This document shows, in pieces, positions 17,241 to 26,605 of a stretch of DNA of 64,000 bases. The notes under the pieces are model-generated. The model saw nothing but the letters and a program-made list of their open reading frames with translations. It ran no database searches and was not told where the DNA came from. The stretch is from Sphingobium sp. AS12 (GTDB lineage: Bacteria; Pseudomonadota; Alphaproteobacteria; Sphingomonadales; Sphingomonadaceae), in NCBI RefSeq assembly GCF_019097845.1, contig NZ_JAHRGM010000093.1:96998-160997 (forward strand). The letters run 5' to 3'. Both the position numbers and the translations under genes were made by a program. How positions within the stretch are numbered: position 1 is the stretch's first letter; the number at the start of each line of letters is the position of its first letter.

Positions 17241-18644
17241 TTATCCCAGCGCCGCGCGAATATCGGCCTGTTCGAGCAAGCCGTCGAGTGTTTTTCGTAT
17301 GCGCGCGAATATCTCGTCCATCTCCGCGTCCGATGCACAGAGCGCCGGGGCCAGGCCGATGATGTTGTCGGCAAAGGCGCGGAAAATGACGCCATTGGCA
17401 TAGCCATCGGCAAACAGCCGGTCGGCGATTTTGAGCGCCGGGTCGAACCGCGCCTTGGTCCCCTTGTCCGCCACCAGTTCGATAGCCCCCAGCAACCCTC
17501 GCCCGCGCGTGTCGCCGACCATCGGATGGTCGGCAATGCCCGCCAGGCCCGCGTCGAACCGCGCGGCCACTTTCTGACCGTTCGCCAATATTCCGCCATC
17601 GGTATAGAGGCGCAACACTTCCAGCCCCACCGCCGCGCTCACCGGATGGCCCGAATAGGTCGCGCCATGGCCGATCACCACGTCGGCCGCCGCGCCATCG
17701 GCAATGCCCTGATACACTTTGTCCGACATCAGCACCGCGCCCATCGGCACATAACCGGCGGTCAGCCCCTTGGCGACGGTCATCAGGTCGGGCGTCACGC
17801 CCTCCGCTTCGCAGGCGAACATCGGCCCGGTACGGCCAAAGGCGGTGATGACCTCATCAGCGACCAGCAATATGTCCAGCTCATCGCACGCCTGCCGCAT
17901 GGCCTTGAGCCAACCCACCGGCGGCACGATCACCCCGCCCGATCCCTGGATCGGCTCGCAGAAGAAGGCAGCGACATTGTCCGCGCCGAGGTCCGCGACC
18001 TTGTCCTTCAACTGCTGCACCGACCGGGCGATGATGGCGGCATCATCGCCTTCCAGATCGCTGCGATAGGGGTAGGGCGACGCGATATGATGCTGCCAGC
18101 GCAGCGGCAGGTCGAAATTGCGGTGGAAATTGGCAAGTGCGGTCAGTCCGGCGCCGCTGCTGCTCGATCCATGATAGCCCCGCTCCAGCGCGATGCACTG
18201 CTTTTTGGTCGGCTTACCGATCGCGTTGAAATAATGGGTGATATAGCGGATCGCGCTGTCCACCGCGTCCGACCCGCCCAGCGTGAAATAGACATGGTCC
18301 AGCCCCTCTGGCGACAGGGCGACCAGCCGCTCCGCCAGCCGCGCGGCAGGCTCGCAACCGAAATGGAAATAGCCCGTCGCATAGGGCAGGCGGCGCATCT
18401 GTTCCGCCGCCGCCTCGACAATGCTATCCTGCCCGTAACCCACATTGACGCACCACAGCCCGGCAAAGGCATCGAGCACCTCGCGCCCGTCCATGTCGGT
18501 CAGCCACATGCCCTTGCCGCTTTGCAGCATCGTTGCGCCGCGCGCTTCATGGGCGCGGAAGGATGTGACCGAATGGATCAAATGATCGCGGTCGATGTCT
18601 AGCAAGGATCGGTTGGATTGGTGCATCGTCGGGGTGCTCGCCAT
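17241..18644 (-). CDS. Class III (omega-amino acid) aminotransferase
   Basis: About 467 residues, PLP fold type I, class III. The PLP lysine is in LMTVAKGLTAGYVPMGAV, the cofactor-binding Asp in LLVADEVITAFGRTG, and the glycine-rich GSDAVDSAIRYITHYF contacts the phosphate. Homologs include beta-alanine/omega-amino acid:pyruvate and putrescine:pyruvate aminotransferases. With succinate-semialdehyde dehydrogenase and other aldehyde dehydrogenases nearby, an amine to semialdehyde to acid route is plausible. The start could be 18644 or the internal ATG at 18626; neither has a strong Shine-Dalgarno. The extra frame up to 18746 is not supported. Confidence 0.9.
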   Translation of the reverse strand: MASTPTMHQSNRSLLDIDRDHLIHSVTSFRAHEARGATMLQSGKGMWLTDMDGREVLDAFAGLWCVNVGYGQDSIVEAAAEQMRRLPYATGYFHFGCEPAARLAERLVALSPEGLDHVYFTLGGSDAVDSAIRYITHYFNAIGKPTKKQCIALERGYHGSSSSGAGLTALANFHRNFDLPLRWQHHIASPYPYRSDLEGDDAAIIARSVQQLKDKVADLGADNVAAFFCEPIQGSGGVIVPPVGWLKAMRQACDELDILLVADEVITAFGRTGPMFACEAEGVTPDLMTVAKGLTAGYVPMGAVLMSDKVYQGIADGAAADVVIGHGATYSGHPVSAAVGLEVLRLYTDGGILANGQKVAARFDAGLAGIADHPMVGDTRGRGLLGAIELVADKGTKARFDPALKIADRLFADGYANGVIFRAFADNIIGLAPALCASDAEMDEIFARIRKTLDGLLEQADIRAALG

Positions 18645-18767
18645 GGTGGTTATGGGATGCAGCCTATCCTTGTGCCGCAGCGGGAAAGTCTTAATCTGAC
18701 CGGTTGCGGGCCTGTGTCTGGCCGTATTGGCGAAACGGCGCGGCATATTATGCTGCGCCGCTTGAGG

Positions 18768-19838
18768 TCAGGTCAAGGCGTCAGCAATCGCCTTGCCGCA
18801 TTGCTCGGTGTTGGCTTTGCCTTTGAGGTCGCCGGTGCGCAGGCCGGGTTCCGCGAGCACGGTTTCGACCGCGCGCATGATCGCGGCAGCGGCGTCCGCC
18901 TCGCCCAGATGCTCCAGCATCATCGCCGCCGACCAGATTTGGCCGACCGGATTGGCGATGCCTTTGCCTGCAATGTCGGGCGCAGAGCCGTGGACCGGCT
19001 CGAACAGCGAAGGGTGGGTGCCGTCCGGGTTGATATTGCCCGATGGCGCCACGCCGATGGTCCCGGTGCAGGCCGGGCCAAGGTCCGACAAGATATCGCC
19101 GAACAGGTTGGACGCGACCACCACGTCGAACCGGTCGGGGTTCAGCACGAATTGTGCGGTCAAAATGTCGATATGATATTTGTCATGGGTGACGGTCGGG
19201 TAATTCTTGGCCATCTCCTCCACCCGCTCATCCCACCAGGGCATGGTGATGGCGATGCCGTTGGACTTGGTGGCGGAGGTGACATGCTTGCGTGTCCGCG
19301 TCGCGGCCAGATCGAACGCATAGCGCAACACCCGGTCAGTGCCGTGCCGGGTCATCACCGTTTCCTGGATCACGATCTCGCGATCGGTGCCGGGGAACAT
19401 CTTGCCGCCGACCGAGCTATATTCGCCTTCTGTGTTCTCGCGCACGACCCAGAAATCGATATCGCCCGGCTCACGGCCCACGAGCGGGCAGGGGACGCCG
19501 GGCATCAGCCGGACGGGGCGCAGATTGACATATTGGTCATATTCGCGCCGGAACTGGAGCAGCGATCCCCACAGCGAGATATGATCCGGCACCGTATTGG
19601 GCCAGCCGACCGCGCCAAAGAAGATCGCATCGGGCTTGCCGATCTGGTCCTTCCAGTCGTCCGGCATCATCTGGCCATGTTTGGCATAGTAATCGCAGCA
19701 GGCGAAATCCTGCCACTTTTGCGCGATGGTGAAACCATAAAGGCTTGCCGCCCGCTCCAGCACGCGAATGCCTTCGGGCATGACTTCCTTGCCAATGCCG
19801 TCGCCGGGAATGACGGAGATATTGTAGTTGCGGGCCAT
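18768..19838 (-). CDS. Tartrate dehydrogenase / D-malate dehydrogenase (decarboxylating) family
   Basis: 356 residues of the isocitrate/isopropylmalate dehydrogenase superfamily. Motifs are IPGDGIGKEVMPEGIRVLE, the substrate loop RPVRLMPGV, VVRENTEGEYSSVGG, and the metal/NAD segment NLFGDILSDLGPACTGTIG, ending with EPVHGSAPDIAGKGIANPVG. These match the TtuC/DmlA branch, which oxidatively decarboxylates D-malate, tartrate or related beta-hydroxy acids using NAD and Mn. GGGAG lies upstream of the ATG. It follows the semialdehyde dehydrogenase gene on the same strand but a repeat intervenes. Confidence 0.9.
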   Translation of the reverse strand: MARNYNISVIPGDGIGKEVMPEGIRVLERAASLYGFTIAQKWQDFACCDYYAKHGQMMPDDWKDQIGKPDAIFFGAVGWPNTVPDHISLWGSLLQFRREYDQYVNLRPVRLMPGVPCPLVGREPGDIDFWVVRENTEGEYSSVGGKMFPGTDREIVIQETVMTRHGTDRVLRYAFDLAATRTRKHVTSATKSNGIAITMPWWDERVEEMAKNYPTVTHDKYHIDILTAQFVLNPDRFDVVVASNLFGDILSDLGPACTGTIGVAPSGNINPDGTHPSLFEPVHGSAPDIAGKGIANPVGQIWSAAMMLEHLGEADAAAAIMRAVETVLAEPGLRTGDLKGKANTEQCGKAIADALT

Positions 19839-19856
19839 AAATAACTCCCGTTTGGG

Positions 19857-19916
19857 CTGAGCCTGTCGAAGCCCTGTTCTGTCTTGAAGTGAAGTACGAC
19901 CCGTCGACAGGCTCAG
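19857..19916. repeat. Inverted repeat with CTGAGCCTGTCGA arms
   Basis: CTGAGCCTGTCGA (19857-19869) pairs with TCGACAGGCTCAG (19904-19916). It lies between the semialdehyde dehydrogenase and tartrate dehydrogenase-type genes. It is of the dispersed repeat kind common in this group and may also end transcription from the upstream operon. Confidence 0.8.
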
Positions 19917-19932
19917 GGCGAACGGATGTGGG

Positions 19933-21396
19933 CTAAAGTTTCAGCCCGCCGATATGAAACGCCTTGGTCTCCAGATATTCCTCGATCCCCGCATGCGCGC
20001 CTTCGCGGCCCAGGCCCGACATCTTGACCCCGCCGAACGGCGCGACCTCCATGGCGATCGATCCGCTGTTGAGCGCGACCATGCCCGCCTCCAGCCGCTC
20101 CGCCACGCGGAAGGCGCGGTGCAGATTTTCGGTGTAGAAATAGCTGGCCAGGCCATAGCTGGTCGCATTGGCCAGCTCGATCGCCTCATCCTCATGGGTA
20201 AAGCGGAACAAGGGCGCGACCGGGCCGAACGTCTCTTCCTCCGCCAGCCGCATGTCCCGCGTCGCGCCTGTCAGCACCACCGGACGCGCAAAACGCTCCC
20301 CCGTTGCCCCTTCGGGTGCCTGCGCAAACAGGGTCGCGCCATGCGACAGCGCATCCTCGACATGCGCCTTCACCTTGTCGGCGGCGGAGACGTTGATCAG
20401 CGGCCCGATCGTGCTGCCCGGCATATCCCCCGGCGCGACGTTCAGCGCCGACACGGCCCTGGCCAGCTTTTCGGCAAACTGGTCGTACACGCCATCCTGC
20501 ACCAATATCCGGTTGGCGCAGACGCAAGTTTGCCCGGCATTGCGGAACTTGCTGACCATCGTGCTGGCGACGGCCAGGTCGATGTCGGCGTCATCGAACA
20601 CGATCAGCGGCGCATTGCCGCCCAGCTCCAAGCCCACGCGCTTGATCGTGTCGGCGCACTGCCGCATCAGTAAAGCGCCCACGCGGGTCGATCCGGTAAA
20701 GGACAGTTTGCGCACGACGGGGCTGGCGGTCAACGCCCCGCCGATCGCGGTGGGCAGGCCAGTGACGACGTTGAACACGCCCGCGGGGAAACCCGCTTCC
20801 TCGGCCAGCTTCGCCATGGCCAGCGCGCTATATGGCGTCAGTTCCGAAGGCTTGACCACCACCGGGCATCCCGCTGCCAGCGCAGGCGCGCATTTGCGCG
20901 TGATCATCGCAGCCGGGAAATTCCACGGCGTGATCGCGGCGGACACCCCGATCGGCTCCTTCATCACCAATATGCGGCGATTGGCTTCGGGGGCGGGAAT
21001 CATGCCACCCTCGACGCGGCGGGCTTCCTCGGCAAACCATTTGATGAAGCTGGCGGCATAGCGGATTTCGCCCTCGGCCTCGGCGGTCGGCTTGCCCTGC
21101 TCGGCGGTCATGATCCGGCCCAGATCGACAAGATTGGCCAGCACCAGCGCGTGCCACCGTTCCAGCATGCCGGCGCGATCGCCTGCGGTCCGTGCCTTCC
21201 ATGCCGGGAAAGCGGCCTCTGCCGCATCAATCGCCGCCTGGGTATCGGCCGCGCTGCAATCGGGCACCGTGCCGATGATCGCACCGGTCGCGGGATTGTC
21301 GACCGGCAGGCTCGCGCCGGATGCCGCGCCGACCCACGCGCCGCCAATATAGGCGCGCTCGACGAAAAGGGCGGGGTTGGAAAGGGAAAGGGTCAT
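19933..21396 (-). CDS. gabD: NAD-dependent succinate-semialdehyde dehydrogenase
   Basis: 487 residues, aldehyde dehydrogenase superfamily. PWNFPAAMITRKCAPALAAG binds the cofactor, LELGGNAPLIVFDDADID carries the general-base Glu, and NAGQTCVCANRILV holds the catalytic Cys. The C-terminal EEYLETKAFHIGG is typical of the GabD branch. It oxidises succinate semialdehyde to succinate, completing GABA or putrescine breakdown. The start overlaps the stop of the upstream GNAT gene by 4 nt, so they form an operon. Specificity for succinate semialdehyde over glutarate semialdehyde is inferred from overall similarity. Confidence 0.88.
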   Translation of the reverse strand: MTLSLSNPALFVERAYIGGAWVGAASGASLPVDNPATGAIIGTVPDCSAADTQAAIDAAEAAFPAWKARTAGDRAGMLERWHALVLANLVDLGRIMTAEQGKPTAEAEGEIRYAASFIKWFAEEARRVEGGMIPAPEANRRILVMKEPIGVSAAITPWNFPAAMITRKCAPALAAGCPVVVKPSELTPYSALAMAKLAEEAGFPAGVFNVVTGLPTAIGGALTASPVVRKLSFTGSTRVGALLMRQCADTIKRVGLELGGNAPLIVFDDADIDLAVASTMVSKFRNAGQTCVCANRILVQDGVYDQFAEKLARAVSALNVAPGDMPGSTIGPLINVSAADKVKAHVEDALSHGATLFAQAPEGATGERFARPVVLTGATRDMRLAEEETFGPVAPLFRFTHEDEAIELANATSYGLASYFYTENLHRAFRVAERLEAGMVALNSGSIAMEVAPFGGVKMSGLGREGAHAGIEEYLETKAFHIGGLKL

Positions 21397-22250
21397 CCGA
21401 GCGCCTGTGTCGTGAGGGAAAAGATTTTGATCGAAGGGTCCGTTTGCGGCAACGGGCCACGCACCATGCGCATCACCCGGCCAACGCAGGGCAGGCCCAA
21501 TTCGTCCAGCCAACTGCACAGGGCGCTTTCCTCCGGCACGTCGAGCCGACAGAAAATGCCGTTGTTCGACCCCAGCCAGTGCGAAATCAGTGCCTTCGCG
21601 CCCCCGGTATCGGGTGCCACGGTCGGCCCGACGACATAGCCGCGCCCGAACCGGCGAAACAGGGCAAAGCCCACCGGCTCATTGCTGCGCGTCAGCACCA
21701 CGCCCTGCGCGCCGGGCACCAGCGCGTCGAGCAGCGCGTCGCGGTTCATGCCGCTCGCCCGCCGCGCCAGCGCATGAAGCGTCGGCATGTCCTTTGCGCC
21801 GAGTGGCCGCACCCGCTCGTCGGGGATGAGTTTGGCGACCGGCACGGCAAAGGCCGCGCCCTGATGCTGAAAGACCGGGCCGATGCTCTCAAACCCCAGC
21901 TTGCGATAGAGCGGCGCGCCTTCATCGGTGGCGTTGAGCAGGATCGTGCGATCACCCAGGTCCGCCATCACCTTTTCCATCAACCGGCGGCCCAGCCCCA
22001 TGCCCTGCGCGGCGGGCGATACGATCACCATCCCCAGCGTCGCGGCATCCGTGCCGTACAGCCATGCCATGGCCGTGCCGATCACGTCGCCATCGCGCTC
22101 CGCCACATAGCCAAAACCAAGGCTGAGCAGCATGTCCCAATCCTCGATCCGGTGCGGCCATTTCTGTTCACTGGAAAGCGCGTGGGCAGCGGGCAGGTCA
22201 TCCACGGTCATCGCCCGCAGGTCCACCATCGCCTCTATGCCTGTCGCCAT
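21393..22250 (-). CDS. GNAT family N-acetyltransferase with two GNAT-like halves
   Basis: 285 residues, longer than a single GNAT domain. The N-terminal domain has the acetyl-CoA loop motif (IVSPAAQGMGLGRRLMEKVM) and LYRKLGFESIG. A second, degenerate half follows from about residue 140 (VVLTRSNEPVGFALFRRFGRGYVVGPTVA). The start at 22250 has GAGGAG at suitable spacing; the frame from 22304 has none. It is coupled to the semialdehyde dehydrogenase (ATGA) and divergent from a second aldehyde dehydrogenase. It may acetylate an amine or amino acid in the same pathway; the substrate is unknown. Confidence 0.85.
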   Translation of the reverse strand: MATGIEAMVDLRAMTVDDLPAAHALSSEQKWPHRIEDWDMLLSLGFGYVAERDGDVIGTAMAWLYGTDAATLGMVIVSPAAQGMGLGRRLMEKVMADLGDRTILLNATDEGAPLYRKLGFESIGPVFQHQGAAFAVPVAKLIPDERVRPLGAKDMPTLHALARRASGMNRDALLDALVPGAQGVVLTRSNEPVGFALFRRFGRGYVVGPTVAPDTGGAKALISHWLGSNNGIFCRLDVPEESALCSWLDELGLPCVGRVMRMVRGPLPQTDPSIKIFSLTTQALG

Positions 22251-22456
22251 GCGTCTTGCTCCTCGGCGGAAAAGGGTCGTCCGCCTGCCCTGATTAGGAA
22301 TCACTTGGGGGCAACCTTAATCGGCGCCCTCAAGCATTGGCTGCTGCCTTCGCCCTGATTTTGGAAGATTATCGCGCAGACTTTCCCGCGCAACTGCAAC
22401 ACATGCCGCGCGCGATCCATATTCTGTTATCAGCCTGCATGAAGGAGAGCCGCGCA
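22251..22456. promoter_or_regulatory. Divergent intergenic region GNAT-gabD / aldehyde dehydrogenase
   Basis: 206 bp between divergently transcribed genes, so promoters for both must lie here. The right part contains in-frame codons of the plus-strand gene but the GTG start at 22457 has the best ribosome site (AAGGAG at 22442-22447). I see no clear operator palindrome. Confidence 0.4.
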
Positions 22457-23929
22457 GTGGATGTTTTCAACCCCGATCTGATCGCCTTGCCACAGGGCAG
22501 CAATTTTATCGGCGGGCGGCGCGTTATCGGGCGTGGGCAGGCGATCCCCGTGCGGCGGCCATCGGACGGGCGGGTCTATGCCGATCTCGACAGTGTGGAC
22601 GACGCGCAATTGGGTGAAGCCGTCGAGGACGCCCAGCGCGCCTATAAGAACAGCGGCTGGGCGCAGATCGATCCGCGCGGGCGGATGCGGGTGTTGCGCC
22701 GCTGGGCCGACCTCATTGAGGCGGACATGGAGACGCTTGCGCCGCTCGAAGCGCTCGGCTCCACCCGGATGATCCACGAAATCCGCGCCTGGGACGTCAG
22801 CTACACCGCTGAAACCGTCCGCTTCTTCGCTGAATGGGCGGACAAGATCGGCGGCGAAGTCGCGGCGACCACTCCGGACAAGCTGGGCCTTACCATCCAC
22901 GAACCCTATGGCGTCGTCGCGGCGATTGCGCCCTGGAACCTGCCACTGGTGATGGCCGCCTGGAAAATCGCGCCTGCCATTGCGGCGGGCAACAGCATCG
23001 TGTTGAAGCCGTCGGAAATGACGCCGTTCAGCATCGTGCGTCTCGCCGAACTGGCGATCGAGGCCGGGCTGCCCGCGGGCATCTTCAACATCGTCCAGGG
23101 CGACGGGCGCAGCGTCGGCGATCCGCTGGTGCGGCGTCCTGAAGTCGCGAAAGTCACCTTCACCGGATCGACGGCTACGGGCGCAGCGATCATGACCGCC
23201 TGCGCCCAGACCGGGCCAAAGCCGGTGACGCTGGAACTGGGCGGCAAAAGCCCGCAGATCATCTTCGCCGACGCAGGGCTGGACAAGGCATCGGCCATCG
23301 TTGCCCGCGCGATCACGCTCAACGCCGGGCAAGTCTGCGTCGCGGGATCGCGCCTGCTGGTGCAGGAGGGTGTCGCCGATCAGGTGATCGACCGCATCAT
23401 GACGGCCTTCGCCGCGCACAAGGCGGGACCGACCTGGGCCAGCGACAGCACGCTAGGCCCGATCATTTCCGAAGGCCAGCTCGACCGGATCGACGGCATC
23501 GTCCAGCGCGCTGTGGCCGATGGGGCAGAGGTGCTGACCGGCGGCAGCCGCGCCACCGCACCACAGGATGGCAGCTTTTTTCTGCCCACTTTGCTGCAAA
23601 ATGCTGCGCAGCATAGCGAAGCGGTACAGGGCGAAATTTTCGGCCCCGTGCTGACCGTCCAGACCTTCGCCGACGAAATGGAGGCCTATGCGCTGGCCAA
23701 TGACAGCGCCTATGGGCTGGCGGCGGGCGTCCACACCAGCGACCTGACCCGCGCCCTGCGCGCCACCCGTGCGCTGGAGGCCGGCACCGTCTGGGTCAAC
23801 CGCTATGGCCGCAGCAATGATTTCATCCTGCCCACCGGCGGCTTCAAGCAATCGGGCATAGGCAAGGATCTGGGCCGTGAAGCCTATGTTGCCAATCTCA
23901 AGACCAAGGTGGCGCTGATCGAATTCTGA
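22457..23929 (+). CDS. NAD(P)-dependent aldehyde dehydrogenase
   Basis: About 490 residues. PWNLPLVMAAWKIAPAIAAG (cofactor), VTLELGGKSPQIIFADAGLD (general-base Glu) and NAGQVCVAGSRLLV (catalytic Cys) are all present, ending PTGGFKQSGIGKDLGREA. It resembles the betaine/gamma-aminobutyraldehyde and 4-(gamma-glutamylamino)butanal dehydrogenase branch, fitting the amine-catabolic surroundings, but the aldehyde is not determined. A GTG start at 22457 is preferred (AAGGAG nine bases upstream); an ATG at 22439 is possible. It converges directly on the usher gene with no gap. Confidence 0.88.
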   Translation: MDVFNPDLIALPQGSNFIGGRRVIGRGQAIPVRRPSDGRVYADLDSVDDAQLGEAVEDAQRAYKNSGWAQIDPRGRMRVLRRWADLIEADMETLAPLEALGSTRMIHEIRAWDVSYTAETVRFFAEWADKIGGEVAATTPDKLGLTIHEPYGVVAAIAPWNLPLVMAAWKIAPAIAAGNSIVLKPSEMTPFSIVRLAELAIEAGLPAGIFNIVQGDGRSVGDPLVRRPEVAKVTFTGSTATGAAIMTACAQTGPKPVTLELGGKSPQIIFADAGLDKASAIVARAITLNAGQVCVAGSRLLVQEGVADQVIDRIMTAFAAHKAGPTWASDSTLGPIISEGQLDRIDGIVQRAVADGAEVLTGGSRATAPQDGSFFLPTLLQNAAQHSEAVQGEIFGPVLTVQTFADEMEAYALANDSAYGLAAGVHTSDLTRALRATRALEAGTVWVNRYGRSNDFILPTGGFKQSGIGKDLGREAYVANLKTKVALIEF

Positions 23930-26581
23930 TCAGCGCGCGGCCATCTGCGCCGCCGTACGCACGTCGATCACGCCCAGCCGCGCGATGCTGCGCGCCTGCC
24001 CCAGTTCGACGATCTGCTCGACATGGGCGTGGCGGCCCTGCGCCACTTTCAAACGGTAACGGCCATAACGGACCCGCTCGAAACTGAACATGCCGTCAAA
24101 TTCGGTGCGGGCGCGATAGGCGGTTGCGCCGTCCATCGTCTGCAATTCCATCATCTCCCCCGCCAGCGCCCGCCCGTCCATCGCCAGCATCCCCTCTACC
24201 GCGGCGGAGGGCGACACGCCCAATTCCACCACTTCGCGCAACCCCGCGCGTGGGGTGACGAGGATGCCGGGATTGCTTGCTATGTCGAACGGATCGGACA
24301 GCGACGCTTCGTCCAGCGCAATCTTGACCGGAGTAGCGGGGCTTAGCCCGTCCAGTTCCGTGCCCTCGGCCGCCTCGTCGCGCAGGCGCGCTGGCAGCGG
24401 CATGTCGTTCACCAGCACGCCGACCGGATCAGGGAAGGGCGGCTCGCCCGCATCACGCCGCCCGTTGCCGTCCAGATCGTGAAAGGCCCGCACCAGCAGC
24501 GCGCCGCCGCGCGCCTGTGACGCTGAACGCACGCGCCCGAACCGCCCATCGCCACCCGGCCCGACGCTGAATGTCAGCCCCAGCCCGACGGCAAAGGCGC
24601 GGCGGCTGTCGCCTGACAGGTTCAGCGTCAACGCCGCCGGGCCGAAATCGCGCGCATAGGCCGCGTCGATCGCGAGCCTATCGTCACCTGCGGCATAATT
24701 GGCGGAAATCTGCACCATGTCGGCGGCACCCAGCGCCCGGTTCGCGGTCAGTTGCACCCCCATCAGCGCCGGATCGGGCGCCAGTCGCCAATGCACTTCG
24801 CCGCGCAAGCGTATCTTGCCTGCCCGCCCGCTCACCAGCAGTCCCGCCGTCGCACTGTCGCGCGCCGTTCCGGCGGTCGCCCTGAACCGGCTCCACCCGC
24901 CGACCAGGCTGGCTGACACGCTGCGCGTCGCTACGGACAGGCGACCATTTGCCTCCATCCCTTGTCCGCTGCGCTGCCGGGTCGATCGCAGGTCGAAATG
25001 AACCGGCAGGATCAGCCCCGCGGCATGAACCGGCCGGTCGATCGCAACCCCGATGGAGGATCGTAGCGCCGGATCGATCCGGTCGGACAGCAAGCCGCGA
25101 TTGCGCACCGCCTCCACGGCAACGCTCGTCTTGAAGATATCGCCCACGACCGACGTGCGCATCGCCGCACCGCCGCCCTTGCGTCCGGCCCAGGATAGTT
25201 CCCCCAGCATTCCTGCCAGCCCGCCGCGCAGATTGAGATGCGCAAAATCCGCGCTGCCGCTTGAGGACGGCGCACGCATGACCGCCGCACCGACCGACGC
25301 CCCCCGGCCCAGCCCATGGTCCACCGCCATGGTGCCGCGCCATCCCGATGCCGGGGTCGGGCGGCTTGCCCCGAAGCGTAGCAGGTCGTGATTGCCCTGC
25401 ACCAATGTCGTGGACCACCATGTTTCGCCCGGTCCCGGCGATTGCGCGGCGATATTATAGACCCGCCGCTCACGCCGCACTTGCCCCTGCGGGCCATATC
25501 GCACCACTTCCAGCACATTGACGCCATGGCGCAACGCAATGTCGCGAAAGGCATAGCGCCCCGCCGCATCGCCAGGTGTCACGCGCAGCAATTCGCCGTT
25601 GCGATAGAGTTCCGCGTCCCACCCCAGCGGCAACAGCCCGGTCAACGCCACCTTGTCAAATTCGCCGATAGCATCCAGCGGCCGGTTGGTCAGCGCCACG
25701 CCGCGCCCGCTGGCGGACCCGGCGACCAGCGGCACGGCAAAACTGTCGACATCCCCGATGGCCGCCTGCGTCGCGCCGACCGGACCCAGCAATTGCCCAT
25801 CGGGATCGGCCCGGTACAGCCGCAACCGCAGGCTGTCGGGCATCCCGTGCGCGTCGGATGCCAGCCGCGCTTCGACCGACGCATAGGCCAGTTCGCCCGT
25901 CGCCAGCATTTCATAGCGCGTTGCCCGCGTCTGCGCGCTCTTCGCGTCGCGCTGCCACCCGGCTGACAGCGACGCATCCAGCGCGGGCATACGCCACAGT
26001 CGATAGTGAAAGGCGCGCCGTTCCAGCCCCGCGGTCTGCGGCTGCGCCCTGGTCGCCAGCCGTTCCGCCGCCGCCGTCCGGCGCAGCGCCGCTTCGATGG
26101 GCAGGGGGGTGGGCGATGTGATTGTCAGGATCGCATTGGTCGTGTCGGCCTCGAAGCTGACACCCAGCCAGCGGCCCAGCGCGGGCGTTGCTACACACCA
26201 TCCCGACCGGCTGTCATAAATGTCGCCCGAACCCAGCCGCATATATTCCGTGCCGAACCGCGCCTCGCCCTTGTCGCGATCGATGGCGATGTGCCGCGCC
26301 TCATCGAATGCCCAGCCTTCCGCCCGGCGCTTGTCCTCGCTCGGCACCACCGCGATCTTCAGCGCGTCGATGACATCGCCCAGATCCAGGCATATCGACT
26401 CCTCGACCGCAAAGGCGCGGATGCCGTTGCCAACCGACAGCGATCCGACCCGCGCGTCAAACAACAGCGCGTCGTCGGAGGACAGCGTGGCGGCCGTCGC
26501 CATCGCCGGACCCGCGCAGAGCAGCAGCAGGACCAGCAGGCATGACAGCAGGATACGCCACAGCCGGGGCTGCGCGTTCAT
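23930..26581 (-). CDS. Outer-membrane usher-like protein of a chaperone-usher pilus system
   Basis: 883 residues. A Sec signal peptide (residues 1-31) is followed by a periplasmic N-domain, and from about residue 185 by a long run of amphipathic beta strands. An usher plug-like segment near residues 300-370 reads WDAELYRNGELLRV, YAFRDIALRHGVNVLEVVRYGPQG and RRERRVYN. Near residue 700 FHDLDGNGRRDAGEPPF resembles a calcium-loop/SdrD-type insertion, then small Ig-like C-domains follow. It is adjacent to a periplasmic chaperone and three DUF4402 proteins on the same strand. The call is by layout: similarity to classical FimD/PapC is low, so this is an atypical (archaic/alternate) usher. Confidence 0.72.
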   Translation of the reverse strand: MNAQPRLWRILLSCLLVLLLLCAGPAMATAATLSSDDALLFDARVGSLSVGNGIRAFAVEESICLDLGDVIDALKIAVVPSEDKRRAEGWAFDEARHIAIDRDKGEARFGTEYMRLGSGDIYDSRSGWCVATPALGRWLGVSFEADTTNAILTITSPTPLPIEAALRRTAAAERLATRAQPQTAGLERRAFHYRLWRMPALDASLSAGWQRDAKSAQTRATRYEMLATGELAYASVEARLASDAHGMPDSLRLRLYRADPDGQLLGPVGATQAAIGDVDSFAVPLVAGSASGRGVALTNRPLDAIGEFDKVALTGLLPLGWDAELYRNGELLRVTPGDAAGRYAFRDIALRHGVNVLEVVRYGPQGQVRRERRVYNIAAQSPGPGETWWSTTLVQGNHDLLRFGASRPTPASGWRGTMAVDHGLGRGASVGAAVMRAPSSSGSADFAHLNLRGGLAGMLGELSWAGRKGGGAAMRTSVVGDIFKTSVAVEAVRNRGLLSDRIDPALRSSIGVAIDRPVHAAGLILPVHFDLRSTRQRSGQGMEANGRLSVATRSVSASLVGGWSRFRATAGTARDSATAGLLVSGRAGKIRLRGEVHWRLAPDPALMGVQLTANRALGAADMVQISANYAAGDDRLAIDAAYARDFGPAALTLNLSGDSRRAFAVGLGLTFSVGPGGDGRFGRVRSASQARGGALLVRAFHDLDGNGRRDAGEPPFPDPVGVLVNDMPLPARLRDEAAEGTELDGLSPATPVKIALDEASLSDPFDIASNPGILVTPRAGLREVVELGVSPSAAVEGMLAMDGRALAGEMMELQTMDGATAYRARTEFDGMFSFERVRYGRYRLKVAQGRHAHVEQIVELGQARSIARLGVIDVRTAAQMAAR

Positions 26582-26605
26582 CGGACTTCGCCCGGTGGTC
26601 TGGCG

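Noticed and set aside
22337..22456. Longer N-terminus for the plus-strand aldehyde dehydrogenase
   Set aside because: The extra 40 codons lack homology-like content and the GTG at 22457 has a well-spaced AAGGAG.
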